The notes beneath the pieces are model-generated. The model had not been told where the DNA came from and did no database searches. It saw only the letters and a list, made by a program, of their open reading frames with translations. This document shows positions 15,261 through 23,497 of a stretch of 64,000 nucleotides of DNA, piece after piece (positions within the stretch are counted from its first letter, which is position 1; each line of letters starts with the position of its first letter). The DNA is taken from positions 26,089 through 90,088 of the forward strand of contig JAFXLG010000044.1 of the NCBI GenBank assembly GCA_017531305.1, in the 5' to 3' direction. Source of the DNA: Alistipes sp. Lineage in GTDB: Bacteria; Bacteroidota; Bacteroidia; Bacteroidales; Rikenellaceae. A program made the position numbers and the translations under genes.

Positions 15261-16577
15261 TTATTTAATCTCAATAATGTGCGGATAATCGGTAACCTCC
15301 AATAGAATGTTGTCCATCTTGCCTTCGCATAGAGGGTTGGTGCCTAAAATTGGATTGTAGGCTTTGATGTTGTACTTGCGTTTGAGTTGTAGCACAACCT
15401 CTTGTTTGCCGTTGGCATAATACTCTCCCCAAACAATCAACATATAGCTGCCATCGCTCTTCTGTAAAAGAAGATCATGTACCACGTCAGTTTGCCCCTC
15501 TATCGTGTAGTTTAGTGGCTTGAGTCGCTTGGGTGAAGATTTATCGGCAAGTATCGTGGTCATGTTGTGCAGATAATGCGCAGCTTTGCGAGGACGATAA
15601 TCCTTGTCAAAAAATCCGAAACTCTGATTGCCCGCTTCATCCGAACGGTCGCGCATGATATACATGGCGGTGTGGCTCCAGCCTTGAGCGAATTGCGACA
15701 GATAACATGAAAGATACATCTTTCCTTGCATATCCTCGGTCAGCGCACCCGAAATGGTTGCACCCGTCTCGGTCGTTACGCGAGGGATTTTAATCAATTG
15801 TTCTTCGGTGTAGCCCTTATGTTTTTTCAGCCATGTCGAGCCGTAATTACCATAGAGGTGATCGCCTTTGGCGGCACTTGTAGGATTGGCAGATAACCAT
15901 GTCTGATTATTCTGTGGTGGAGCCCATGAGGGGTGAATGAAATAGTTGTGACAGTTTGCTACATCGGCAAAGCGCACCCCACGAAACTCCTCCTTAACAG
16001 CCATATCATCCTTCGGTACTTCGATATACTGCATGCCAACATTGTCAACCATAGCTCCTGTCTCGGTGGTTGCCCATACGGGATAACTCTTTAACGTAGG
16101 ATCGGATTTTACCGCATTGTATAGATCTCGGTGCAGACGTGCTACGGCAACCCAACTGCCGTCTCTACCGCCTTTTTCTTCCTTATAAGTTATGCCCCAA
16201 TTGTTAGGCTCGTTGTTGCCCTCTATGGCAAGCAAAACGCCCAATTCTGCAATACGCTTCGATCCCACGATTAGTTGTTCGATGTTACTTCCGCCACTAC
16301 CGAGGCTTGTGCTGATCTTTACTCCTGTGGCATTGTGCAGACGCTTGATGTGCTCTACCTGTTCATCGGTATGCCAACTTTCGTCGGTTCTAATCCAACG
16401 TGCTCCCAAGTAATTAATACATTCGATAGTACGATCCACGCTCTCGGCTCGCCTATAAATAGCCGAATTTACGCCTATGCTATTTAGGAAATCGTTTGCG
16501 CTGTGTGCCTGATGAAGATCTTGCGCCACTACGGAACAAGTGAGAAATAGAGTAAAAAAAGTCAATAAAGTTTTCAT
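15261..16577 (-). CDS. Secreted TIM-barrel glycoside hydrolase, clan GH-A-like, family unassigned
   Basis: 438 residues from the ATG at 16577, which begins a signal peptide (MKTLLTFFTLFLTCSVVA-Q). The body looks like a clan A (beta/alpha)8 hydrolase: YLGARWIRTDESW, LLAIEGNNEPNNWG (Asn-Glu-Pro with a candidate acid/base Glu) and IPRVTTETGATISG (candidate nucleophile Glu). A C-terminal all-beta domain contains YMLIVWGEYYANGKQEV and NIKAYNPILGTNP. I cannot place it in a numbered GH family with confidence; GH39-like enzymes are one possibility. It is a single-gene unit with its own promoter. Confidence 0.7.
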   Translation of the reverse strand: MKTLLTFFTLFLTCSVVAQDLHQAHSANDFLNSIGVNSAIYRRAESVDRTIECINYLGARWIRTDESWHTDEQVEHIKRLHNATGVKISTSLGSGGSNIEQLIVGSKRIAELGVLLAIEGNNEPNNWGITYKEEKGGRDGSWVAVARLHRDLYNAVKSDPTLKSYPVWATTETGAMVDNVGMQYIEVPKDDMAVKEEFRGVRFADVANCHNYFIHPSWAPPQNNQTWLSANPTSAAKGDHLYGNYGSTWLKKHKGYTEEQLIKIPRVTTETGATISGALTEDMQGKMYLSCYLSQFAQGWSHTAMYIMRDRSDEAGNQSFGFFDKDYRPRKAAHYLHNMTTILADKSSPKRLKPLNYTIEGQTDVVHDLLLQKSDGSYMLIVWGEYYANGKQEVVLQLKRKYNIKAYNPILGTNPLCEGKMDNILLEVTDYPHIIEIK

Positions 16578-16607
16578 TTCTAATAGGTTTAGATGATTCT
16601 TGTTTTG

Positions 16608-16615
16608 CAAATATA
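16608..16615 (-). promoter_or_regulatory. Promoter -7 box of the glycosidase gene
   Basis: TATATTTG on the minus strand, 31 bp before the ATG at 16577. Confidence 0.65.
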
Positions 16616-16752
16616 CGATTATTTATTATAAATCCGTTTCTTATGCTCGGTTTGTTGGTCGAAAGGTTGATTAAGTTGTATATTTTTTGCTGAAAATTAT
16701 AATAATATCGGCTTTGACTTCGTTATAGAATAAGAAAAATGAATTTTAATTT

Positions 16753-16781
16753 TTGCCTATGAGGAAAATTGCCTAATTTTG
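16753..16781 (+). promoter_or_regulatory. Promoter of the degP-like gene
   Basis: TTG at 16753-16755 and TAATTTTG at 16774-16781, spaced by 18 bp, 32 bp before the ATG at 16814. Confidence 0.75.
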
Positions 16782-16813
16782 AATTATAAATGTTTTACAA
16801 AAAATTTTATTGT

Positions 16814-18319
16814 ATGAAAAGGATGGCATTTTTATTTTTTGGAGCAGTAGCTCTCTCTGCTGTGGCAGGTGGTTTTGCTGCAATTGGTGTTGATAGATAT
16901 TTTGCAAATAATAATTGGAGTGAATTCGCATCCAAAGCCGAAAGTGTTTCGTGGGAGGATAATACCCCTCAGGCAGGCAATCACTTTGCGGCATATCAGG
17001 CAGAGCAGTATCCCGATTTGACATACGCTGCCGAGAATGCTGTGAAGGCGGTAGTCAATATCGAGTCTATACGCGAGGTTCAGTATGGTAGTCGTTCACG
17101 TGGATATGATCAATTGTACGAGTTCTTCGGTATCCCATACGGTGGTGGCTACGGTCAGCCTCAAACTCGTGAGCAAAAAGCTGGCGGCTCGGGTGTGATC
17201 ATTTCGCCCGATGGCTATATCGTGACCAATAATCACGTTATAGATGAGGCTACCAAGCTCAAGGTTAAGCTCAACGATGGACGTACGTTCGATGCCAAGC
17301 TCATCGGTACAGATCCCACAACAGATGTGGCATTGATTAAGATCGATGGCGATGATCTGCCTACGCTCAAGTTTGGTAATTCGGATGATTTGCGTTTGGG
17401 TGAGTGGGTATTGGCTATCGGCTCTCCGTTTAATCTGCAATCTACCATTACAGCAGGTATCGTAAGTGCTAAGGCTCGTCATTTGGGTGTTATCGATGAG
17501 GATTTCCCTGTGGAGTCGTTTATCCAGACCGATGCAGCGGTTAACCCTGGTAATTCAGGCGGTGCGTTGGTAAATACTCGTGGCGAGTTGGTGGGTATCA
17601 ATACCGTCATCAAGTCTTCGACTGGTAGTTATATTGGCTATTCGTTTGCCGTGCCTGAGACTATCGTGCGCAAGGTGGTGATGGATCTCAAGGAGTATGG
17701 TGTTGCTCAGCGTGCCATGTTGGGAGTAAGTTATCGTCCAATAGATGAGGCTTTTGTTGAGCAGATGGGCGAGGAATTGGGTATCAAGAAGGCTGGCGGT
17801 CTCTATGTAAATGAGGTTGTAGCAGGTAGTGGTGCTGAGGATGCAGGTTTGCGTAAGGGCGATATTATTACCGCTATCGATGGCGCGAAGACCAACGATG
17901 CTTCGATTCTTACGGAGAAGATTGCTCAGAAGCGTCCGGGCGATAAGGTGACTATCTCATATAAGCGTAATGATTCAGATAAGAAGGTTGAGGTAACACT
18001 TAAGAATCGTGTGGGCAAGAGTGAGCCTATAACCAAGGATACAACCTCTCTCTCGGAGTCTTTGGGCGGTAAGTTCCAGGACGTGGGGCGTCAGATGTGT
18101 GAGAAGTTGGAGATTCGCGGTGGTGTGCAGGTAGTGAGCATTAAGCGCGATGGTTTGCTGGCTCGTTCAGGTGTCAAAGAGGGTTTTGTGATCACTTATA
18201 TCAACGATCGCCCCGTTCTTTCGACCTCAGATTTCCAGCGTATCAACGAGAAGGTTACAACCATAGATGGAGTATATCCTAACGGTCGCGCGCTGCGTTA
18301 TGTGATCGTTGCCGAGTAA
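16814..18319 (+). CDS. degP: Periplasmic Do-family serine protease/chaperone
   Basis: 501 residues. An N-terminal membrane/signal segment (MAFLFFGAVALSAVAGGFAA) is followed by a trypsin-like domain with the full triad: His in VTNNHVID, Asp in DPTTDVALIKI, Ser in NPGNSGGALVN. Two PDZ domains follow, the first around GLYVNEVVAGSGAEDAGLRKGD and the second around GGVQVVSIKRDGLLARSGV. It degrades or refolds misfolded envelope proteins. The ATG at 16814 starts the hydrophobic segment; a start at 16790 would sit only eight bases after the -7 box. A 14-bp terminator follows. DegQ/DegS naming cannot be excluded. Confidence 0.93.
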   Translation: MKRMAFLFFGAVALSAVAGGFAAIGVDRYFANNNWSEFASKAESVSWEDNTPQAGNHFAAYQAEQYPDLTYAAENAVKAVVNIESIREVQYGSRSRGYDQLYEFFGIPYGGGYGQPQTREQKAGGSGVIISPDGYIVTNNHVIDEATKLKVKLNDGRTFDAKLIGTDPTTDVALIKIDGDDLPTLKFGNSDDLRLGEWVLAIGSPFNLQSTITAGIVSAKARHLGVIDEDFPVESFIQTDAAVNPGNSGGALVNTRGELVGINTVIKSSTGSYIGYSFAVPETIVRKVVMDLKEYGVAQRAMLGVSYRPIDEAFVEQMGEELGIKKAGGLYVNEVVAGSGAEDAGLRKGDIITAIDGAKTNDASILTEKIAQKRPGDKVTISYKRNDSDKKVEVTLKNRVGKSEPITKDTTSLSESLGGKFQDVGRQMCEKLEIRGGVQVVSIKRDGLLARSGVKEGFVITYINDRPVLSTSDFQRINEKVTTIDGVYPNGRALRYVIVAE

Positions 18320-18346
18320 GGATAAGTAAGTAAAGTATAAGCAGTA

Positions 18347-18380
18347 AAACCTGTCTGGCAAGTAATTGCTGGGCAGGTTT
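18347..18380 (+). terminator. Intrinsic terminator of the degP-like gene
   Basis: 14-bp stem with wobble pairs (18347-18360 with 18367-18380), loop AGTAAT, followed by GTTGTTTTTA. Confidence 0.85.
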
Positions 18381-18740
18381 GTTGTTTTTATGTGTGTTTA
18401 GATAGATCTGACGTAACGATAAATAATATGCGCATAGACATTTAATCCATGACCTGACCTATATCATATAAAATCACACACTAATAATTGAGATCACTAT
18501 TTTCATTACTTGAATAATTCTGTTATATTATTAGCAACCCATTTTTTTATCAGCCTATTTTTACTTTTAGGTTTCATAGTAGAGTATATAAATTGATCAT
18601 ATGGTTAATCTGTATTTAAATTAGTGTAATGAAATAACAGCGAAAAAGGTTAAAATCGAATCGGCGACAAGGGATGGAGGAAAAGAAGTCATTTTTTATC
18701 AAGCAACCTCTATTCCTAAGTTCCGAGATTGTGTTAAATA
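18381..18740. other. AT-rich intergenic stretch, nothing recognised
   Basis: About 360 bp with many stops in all frames and no good -7 box, repeat or stable hairpin. It could be the remains of a decayed gene, but no recognisable protein segment is left. Confidence 0.4.
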
Positions 18741-18770
18741 TTGGATTTTTTCAAATTATGGTTAACTTTG
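18741..18770 (+). promoter_or_regulatory. Promoter of the aldo/keto reductase gene
   Basis: TTG at 18741-18743 and TAACTTTG at 18763-18770, spaced by exactly 19 bp. The upstream in-frame TTG at 18741 is therefore the -33 element and not a start codon. Confidence 0.8.
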
Positions 18771-18800
18771 TATCTGGCGATAGAGTTGTTTATTAATCAT

Positions 18801-18876
18801 GGGCAGAATGTTGCTGGATCTGAAATACTACAGGCTTTTGTTGGTTTGAATCCAGTAGCATGTTTTAACCCTGCGG
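18801..18876 (+). promoter_or_regulatory. Structured 5' leader of the aldo/keto reductase mRNA
   Basis: The leader is about 155 nt, long for this window. ATGTTGCTGGAT (18808-18819) pairs with ATCCAGTAGCAT (18850-18861) over 12 bp with two wobble pairs. GCAG (18803-18806) can pair with CTGC (18871-18874) below it, and CTG/CAG closes an inner loop. No known riboswitch core is recognised. Confidence 0.5.
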
Positions 18877-18932
18877 ATCAATATCTACCCTTTCTCGATG
18901 ACAAGAGTGTTAAACAAATAAACCTTAAAACT

Positions 18933-19901
18933 ATGAATCTTAAAGAGCGATATGTGGCAGATGCTCACCGCTACGATGATTTCGATCGGATGTATCAGCG
19001 TTGCGGTAAGAGTGGAGTTTTGTTGCCTAAGATAAGTCTCGGATTTTGGCATAACTTCGGTGGGGTAGATCCCTACGAGCGTAGCCGAGCAATCACTCAT
19101 TATGCCTTCGATCATGGTATCACCCATTTTGATCTTGCTAACAACTATGGACCTCCTTATGGTACAGCCGAGGAGACCATGGGACGTTTGATGCAGGATG
19201 ACTTCAAGCCTTATCGTGATGAGTTGTTTATCTCGTCTAAGGCGGGATATGATATGTGGGAGGGACCTTATGGCAATTGGGGATCTCGCAAATATCTGAT
19301 GGCAAGTCTCGATCAGAGCCTTAAGCGTATGAATCTGGATTATGTGGATCTCTTTTATAGCCATCGTTACGATCCTGAGACTCCGTTGGAGGAGACCTTG
19401 CAGGCGTTGGTTGATATTGTGCGTGCGGGTAAGGCTCTGTATGTGGGTATCTCGCGTTGGCCTTTGGAGGCGTTGAAGTTTGCCGATAAGTATCTCAAGG
19501 AGCGAGATGTGCCATTGCTGATATATCAAGGTCGTCTGAATCTTTTGGACCGCGCACCACAAGAGGAGGGAATCTTAGATTATTGCGCAGAGAATGGTAT
19601 CGGATTCATTTCGTTCTCACCACTTGCGCAAGGTTTGCTGACCGATAAGTATTTGAAGGAGATCCCCGCAGGATCGCGTATGTCGCGTGAGTCGAGCCTC
19701 ACTTCAGATCGCCTGACGCCTGAACTTCGGGAGAATCTGCTTCAGCTCAACGCAAAGGCTGCCGAGCGAGGAGAGAGCCTTGCCCAGATGTCGTTGGCGT
19801 GGGTGCTGGCTCAGAAGGGCGTAACTTCGGTGCTTGTTGGAGCAAGTTCAGTGGCTCAGTTGGAGCGTAATATGAAGTGTGTGGATTCTAAGCCATTTTA
19901 A
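18933..19901 (+). CDS. Aldo/keto reductase (YghZ / Kv-beta-like subgroup)
   Basis: 322 residues from the ATG at 18933. An NADPH-dependent (beta/alpha)8 oxidoreductase with SLGFWHNFGG, THFDLANNYGPPYGTAEETMG (catalytic Asp and Tyr), ISSKAGYDMWEGPYG (Lys), DLFYSHRYDPETPLEETL (His) and ISFSPLAQGLLTDKYL. The sequence most resembles the L-glyceraldehyde 3-phosphate reductase/YghZ subgroup. The frame is open 64 codons further upstream, but that region holds the promoter and a structured leader and encodes nothing like the family. A bidirectional terminator follows. Confidence 0.9.
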   Translation: MNLKERYVADAHRYDDFDRMYQRCGKSGVLLPKISLGFWHNFGGVDPYERSRAITHYAFDHGITHFDLANNYGPPYGTAEETMGRLMQDDFKPYRDELFISSKAGYDMWEGPYGNWGSRKYLMASLDQSLKRMNLDYVDLFYSHRYDPETPLEETLQALVDIVRAGKALYVGISRWPLEALKFADKYLKERDVPLLIYQGRLNLLDRAPQEEGILDYCAENGIGFISFSPLAQGLLTDKYLKEIPAGSRMSRESSLTSDRLTPELRENLLQLNAKAAERGESLAQMSLAWVLAQKGVTSVLVGASSVAQLERNMKCVDSKPF

Positions 19902-19944
19902 TCTGGAATTCAGATTCCAAAAGTGTAAGTATTCTAGTAAACAT

Positions 19945-19983
19945 AAAAAGTCCGAAAGCGTTGGTGATACTTTCGGACTTTTC
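19945..19983. terminator. Bidirectional terminator
   Basis: AAAAGTCCGAAAG (19946-19958) pairs with CTTTCGGACTTTT (19970-19982), between convergent genes. Confidence 0.88.
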
Positions 19984-19998
19984 TATTTGTTGATAAAT

Positions 19999-21006
19999 CT
20001 ACTTAAAATACTTTTTGCAGTAGTTGCTGATTGTCTCATTAACCTTTTGGGTATAATCCTTGTCGTAGCCCAATTCGTGCCCAGAATTAGGGTAGATATA
20101 TATCTGACTCTCAATCCCAAAGGACTTTAGACGAGAATCCATCGCTTTGCCATGTTCTGCCGAGACCAATTTGTCATTAGCTCCGTAGGCAAGTACCGCT
20201 GGAGGTGTGGCAGCCGAGACAAGATCCGAAGGAGAAACATTGCTCATGAGTTGCTGGATTAGTTCGTAGCTCAGCTCCTCAGCCTTGACCACCTTGCCCG
20301 ATATTCCCGATACCATCATACATAGCTCCGCCTGCTTGGCTTTACCCTCCTCGGTATTGTTGGCGAGCAGATCCATAATCTGTTTCTTGTCCGATGTGAA
20401 GAGCATATTCATGTCGGCAGGACCTACCCAGCTGATCATAAATCTAATGGGCAATGGCGATGAGTCGTGATGGCGTGTAGAGTATAGCATCGCCAAGTGA
20501 GCTCCAGCCGAGTACCCTCCGATAGCCATTTGATTAAGCTCATGCCCAAGCTCTGCGCACTTTGACTTGATAGCCTCGGTGCAGGCATAGATATCATCCA
20601 CCATTGATTCGATGTTAGGGTAGGCGTGCTTCTGGCTATGATGCAATGTGTCGCTGGCGATGCGCGAATAGTTCATCGTAGAGGTGATGTAGCCCTGCTT
20701 TGCAAAGCGGCGTGCAGCGTACTCTATATCCTCTTTCTCGCCACCCATCCATGAGCCACCATGCACAAAGAGCATCATCGCGCCTTTCTTGGGATTATTG
20801 GGGATAAACAGATCGAACCTATTACGTTTCTCATTGCCGTAACTTAGGTTGCGATGTACCGTACCGTCACTCTCGCTCCACTCTACATTGGTGCCTCCGT
20901 TTTCTTGATTCATCTTAATGCGGTAGAACAGATATCCTCCACCAATAAGGATAATTGTTAAGATGATGGCTACCACAATGCCCAAAATTTTAAATGCTGT
21001 TTTCAT
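19999..21006 (-). CDS. Alpha/beta hydrolase, BD-FAE-like esterase, membrane-anchored
   Basis: 335 residues from the ATG at 21006. An N-terminal hydrophobic helix (ILGIVVAIILTIILIGGGYLF) probably anchors it in the inner membrane or acts as an uncleaved signal. The hydrolase core shows the oxyanion motif HGGSWMGGEK, the nucleophile elbow GGYSAGAHLA (Ser), a candidate Asp in YGANDKLVSAEH and the His in NSGHELGYD. It resembles esterases of the acetyl-xylan/feruloyl type, so carbohydrate de-esterification is plausible but unproven. Confidence 0.85.
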   Translation of the reverse strand: MKTAFKILGIVVAIILTIILIGGGYLFYRIKMNQENGGTNVEWSESDGTVHRNLSYGNEKRNRFDLFIPNNPKKGAMMLFVHGGSWMGGEKEDIEYAARRFAKQGYITSTMNYSRIASDTLHHSQKHAYPNIESMVDDIYACTEAIKSKCAELGHELNQMAIGGYSAGAHLAMLYSTRHHDSSPLPIRFMISWVGPADMNMLFTSDKKQIMDLLANNTEEGKAKQAELCMMVSGISGKVVKAEELSYELIQQLMSNVSPSDLVSAATPPAVLAYGANDKLVSAEHGKAMDSRLKSFGIESQIYIYPNSGHELGYDKDYTQKVNETISNYCKKYFK

Positions 21007-21111
21007 ATATTTCCTAAATTTGTTATGCAAAATATAAGCCTTCGGTATAGCTCGAAGTACCATAATAGGTCTCTTCTTTCATATTAGTCGCTCCGTAGAG
21101 CCGATTTACTA

Positions 21112-21119
21112 CAAATTTA
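21112..21119 (-). promoter_or_regulatory. Probable promoter -7 box of the esterase gene
   Basis: TAAATTTG on the minus strand, giving a leader of about 100 nt to the ATG at 21006. No clear -33 element. Confidence 0.5.
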
Positions 21120-21228
21120 GGATTTTTTATGCAATGAAATTTAAAGATTAGGTTAAAAATTAAGTTAAATATAGAGATGCTGTAAGAATATGCCTTATAA
21201 TACATTAGCTGTATTACGTTAAAACAAA

Positions 21229-21263
21229 AATAGATTGTCCTTCAAATTTCGGGACAATCTATT
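21229..21263 (-). terminator. Terminator of tRNA-Ser (TTGTCCTTCA-type hairpin)
   Basis: AATAGATTGTCC (21229-21240) pairs perfectly with GGACAATCTATT (21252-21263). Read on the minus strand it is followed by TTTTTGTTTT. It shares the TTGTCCTTCA core with hairpins at 4873 and 36559. Confidence 0.85.
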
Positions 21264-21273
21264 CACTTTTTTG

Positions 21274-21361
21274 CGGAAGGAGGGGGATTCGAACCCCCGG
21301 TACCCTAATCGAGTACGTCAGTTTAGCAAACTGGTGGTTTCAGCCACTCACCCATCCTTCC
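21274..21361 (-). tRNA. tRNA-Ser (anticodon GCT)
   Basis: 88 nt on the minus strand. The acceptor stem GGAAGGA/TCCTTCC, the anticodon loop TTGCTAA giving anticodon GCT, a long variable arm typical of serine tRNAs (GACGTACTCGATTAGGGTACC region) and the T-loop GGTTCGAATCC are all present. 3' CCA is not encoded. Confidence 0.95.
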
Positions 21362-21391
21362 AAACCTTATGTTGCTTTCGGAAAAGCGATG

Positions 21392-21422
21392 CAAAAATAT
21401 GTAAAAAAAATAAGAGTGCCAA
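21392..21422 (-). promoter_or_regulatory. Promoter of tRNA-Ser
   Basis: Minus-strand TTG at 21422-21420 and TATTTTTG at 21399-21392, spaced by 20 bp, about 30 bp before the tRNA 5' end. Confidence 0.75.
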
Positions 21423-21493
21423 ATATCCATCCATAAATTTTCCGATAAAATGTAAAATATGTTATCTGTTTGGCTAATAATGTAGCGGTAAAA

Positions 21494-21525
21494 TTGTGTG
21501 AGTATGCGAAAAAATGCTATCTTTG
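21494..21525 (+). promoter_or_regulatory. Promoter of the CAT-family gene
   Basis: TTG at 21494-21496 and TATCTTTG at 21518-21525, spaced by 21 bp, 23 bp before the ATG at 21549. Confidence 0.72.
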
Positions 21526-21548
21526 TCGCCCTTCCTAGAATTTGACTT

Positions 21549-22172
21549 ATGAGAGAGATAAATCCCAAAGAGACTACCCGAGCATACGCTTTTCAGATGT
21601 GGATGCAGGCTCCTATGCCGATGGTGACGTTTTTCAAGACACTCGATGTGTCGCGACTTGTAAAAATTAGTCGCCGAAACAGCTTGAAATTCAATATGCT
21701 GATGTGTTATTGCATCGGCAGGGCGGCAAGCAGGATCAAGGAGTTTTATATGTTGCCCGTAGGCGATAAATTAATGCAGTTCGATACTATTGCAGTAAAT
21801 ACCATTGTAGCCAACAGCGCGGGTGAAGTGAGTTCGTGTGATTTGCCGTATAATGAGGATTTAGTGCAATTCAATAACGATTATCTGCGTCTTACCAATC
21901 AGGTAGCTAAAAGTTGTGCTGACCATGATCTATCTCATGAAAGTATGGTTATTGGCACATCGGCTTTGGCTCAATACGAGATAGATGGTGCGGTGGGTAT
22001 GTATAGCGGAGTATTTAATAATCCGTTTATGATTTGGGGAAAATACAAACGCTCTTGGTTTAAAACTCAGCTTACGGTGTCGTTTCAATTTCATCATACT
22101 CAGATGGATGGGGCGCATGCTTCACGTTTTTTGGATGAGCTTCAGAAGGAGATTGAGAGTTTGAAGTTCTAA
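21549..22172 (+). CDS. CatA-like O-acetyltransferase (chloramphenicol acetyltransferase family)
   Basis: 207 residues, the usual length of type A CATs. The catalytic signature FQFHHTQMDGAHASRFLDEL has the HHxxxDG motif with the general-base His. Family features such as FFKTLDVSRLVK, FNMLMCYCIGRAAS and PFMIWGKY are present. Chromosomal CAT homologues in Bacteroidetes need not act on chloramphenicol, and nothing mobile surrounds this gene, so a resistance role is only possible. It is a single-gene unit next to tRNA-Ser. Confidence 0.85.
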   Translation: MREINPKETTRAYAFQMWMQAPMPMVTFFKTLDVSRLVKISRRNSLKFNMLMCYCIGRAASRIKEFYMLPVGDKLMQFDTIAVNTIVANSAGEVSSCDLPYNEDLVQFNNDYLRLTNQVAKSCADHDLSHESMVIGTSALAQYEIDGAVGMYSGVFNNPFMIWGKYKRSWFKTQLTVSFQFHHTQMDGAHASRFLDELQKEIESLKF

Positions 22173-22303
22173 GTTTTGCAATGATTGTTTTTATAGTTGT
22201 AGCGCAATCTCTAATCAGGTTGTGCTACATTTTTATTTAAACCTTTTTTATTGTAAAAGCATTATTTTCCTCCATTATGTTCGAATATTCGGATATAATT
22301 TTC

Positions 22304-22311
22304 TAATTTTG
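22304..22311 (+). promoter_or_regulatory. Promoter -7 box of the DUF5009 / serine hydrolase unit
   Basis: TAATTTTG, 41 bp before the ATG at 22353. Confidence 0.65.
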
Positions 22312-22352
22312 TATAATTATCGACTAACGAAAACTATAAAACCAAATCAGAT

Positions 22353-23462
22353 ATGAAGAATCAACGATTGATGTCACTCGATGCTTTGCGTGGTTTTGAC
22401 ATGTTTTTCATCATGGGTCTTTCGGGACTCATAGCTACTCTTTGTGCATTGTGTCCCAATGCAGTAACCGATGCCATTGCACATAATATGGAGCATGTTG
22501 CGTGGGATGGTCTTACTCACCATGATACGATTTTCCCTCTGTTTTTGTTCTTGGCGGGTGTGTCGTATCCATTCTCGTATGCCAAACAACAGGAGTTGGG
22601 TTACACCAAAGCTAAGGTCTATGCTAAAATTTTCCGCCGTGCTGCGATGCTCATCTTCTTGGGCTTGATTTATAACGGTCTGTTCCGTTTTGATTTCGAG
22701 AATCTGCGTTGTGCCAGCGTTTTAGCTCGCATTGGTATAGCATGGATGGGAGCTGCTTTGCTCTATGTGAATTTCGGAGTTAAGACCCGTGCGTGGATCT
22801 CTGTGGCGATTCTGGTGGGTTATGCGTTGTTGACAAAATATGTGGGCGCGCCCGATGTTGTTGATGCCGATCCGTTGAGCCGCGAGGGTAACATTGTCGG
22901 ATATATCGACCGCCTTTTCATGCCCGGACGATTGATCTACGATAACAATCATTTCGATCCCGAAGGTCTGCTTTCGGCTCTGCCAGCTGTGGTTACTGCC
23001 ATGCTCGGAGTCTTTACAGGAGAGTTGATCCGTCTGCCGAAGGAGCGTATGTCGGGCGAGAGAAAGACTCTTTGGATGATAGTAGGAGCTGCTGCCCTGA
23101 TTGTTGTAGCGTTGCTTGCTAAAGGCTTTGTGCCAATCAATAAGATGCTTTGGTCGAGTACTTTCGTTTGCGCAGTAGGTGGATACTCTGTGGCGATGAT
23201 GGCTCTGTTCTATTATCTGGTAGATGTTCGCGGATGGCAGAAGTGGACATTCATATTCCGCGTTGTGGGTATGAACTCGATTACGATCTATATGGCTCAG
23301 CGCATTATGAATCTTTGGACAACTTCCAATTTCTTCTTTAAGGGTGCGGCGTCACACATGCCAGAGTTGTGGGGCGATGTGTTTGTCAATCTGGGATATG
23401 TCGTTGTATGCTGGTTGTTGCTCTACTTCCTCTATCGTAAAAAGACATTCTTGAAGGTGTAA
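22353..23462 (+). CDS. DUF5009/HGSNAT-like multi-pass membrane acyltransferase (NagX-like)
   Basis: 369 residues with about ten transmembrane segments. It opens with the family hallmark RLMSLDALRGFDMFFIMG, followed by HDTIFPLFLFLAGVSYPFSYAK, with a conserved His/Asp in a membrane-edge position. Relatives include human heparan-alpha-glucosaminide N-acetyltransferase and the bacterial NagX proteins associated with N-acetylglucosamine uptake. A role in amino-sugar acetylation or transport is plausible but inferred. It lies 35 bp upstream of a serine hydrolase gene and probably shares its mRNA. Confidence 0.82.
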   Translation: MKNQRLMSLDALRGFDMFFIMGLSGLIATLCALCPNAVTDAIAHNMEHVAWDGLTHHDTIFPLFLFLAGVSYPFSYAKQQELGYTKAKVYAKIFRRAAMLIFLGLIYNGLFRFDFENLRCASVLARIGIAWMGAALLYVNFGVKTRAWISVAILVGYALLTKYVGAPDVVDADPLSREGNIVGYIDRLFMPGRLIYDNNHFDPEGLLSALPAVVTAMLGVFTGELIRLPKERMSGERKTLWMIVGAAALIVVALLAKGFVPINKMLWSSTFVCAVGGYSVAMMALFYYLVDVRGWQKWTFIFRVVGMNSITIYMAQRIMNLWTTSNFFFKGAASHMPELWGDVFVNLGYVVVCWLLLYFLYRKKTFLKV

Positions 23463-23497
23463 TTGCATGTCGAAATAATTAATAATAATTGAAAAAT

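Noticed and set aside
18741-18932. A 64-residue N-terminal extension of the aldo/keto reductase from a TTG at 18741
   Set aside because: This stretch contains the -33/-7 promoter and a structured leader, and its translation resembles nothing in the family.
21229-21361. An integration (att) site at tRNA-Ser, suggested by the adjacent inverted repeat
   Set aside because: The repeat is a terminator for the tRNA, there is no duplicated tRNA end, and no integrase is seen in the window.
21549-22172. A chloramphenicol-resistance cassette
   Set aside because: The CAT-family gene has a host-type promoter and ordinary composition, with no transposase, integrase or repeat around it.
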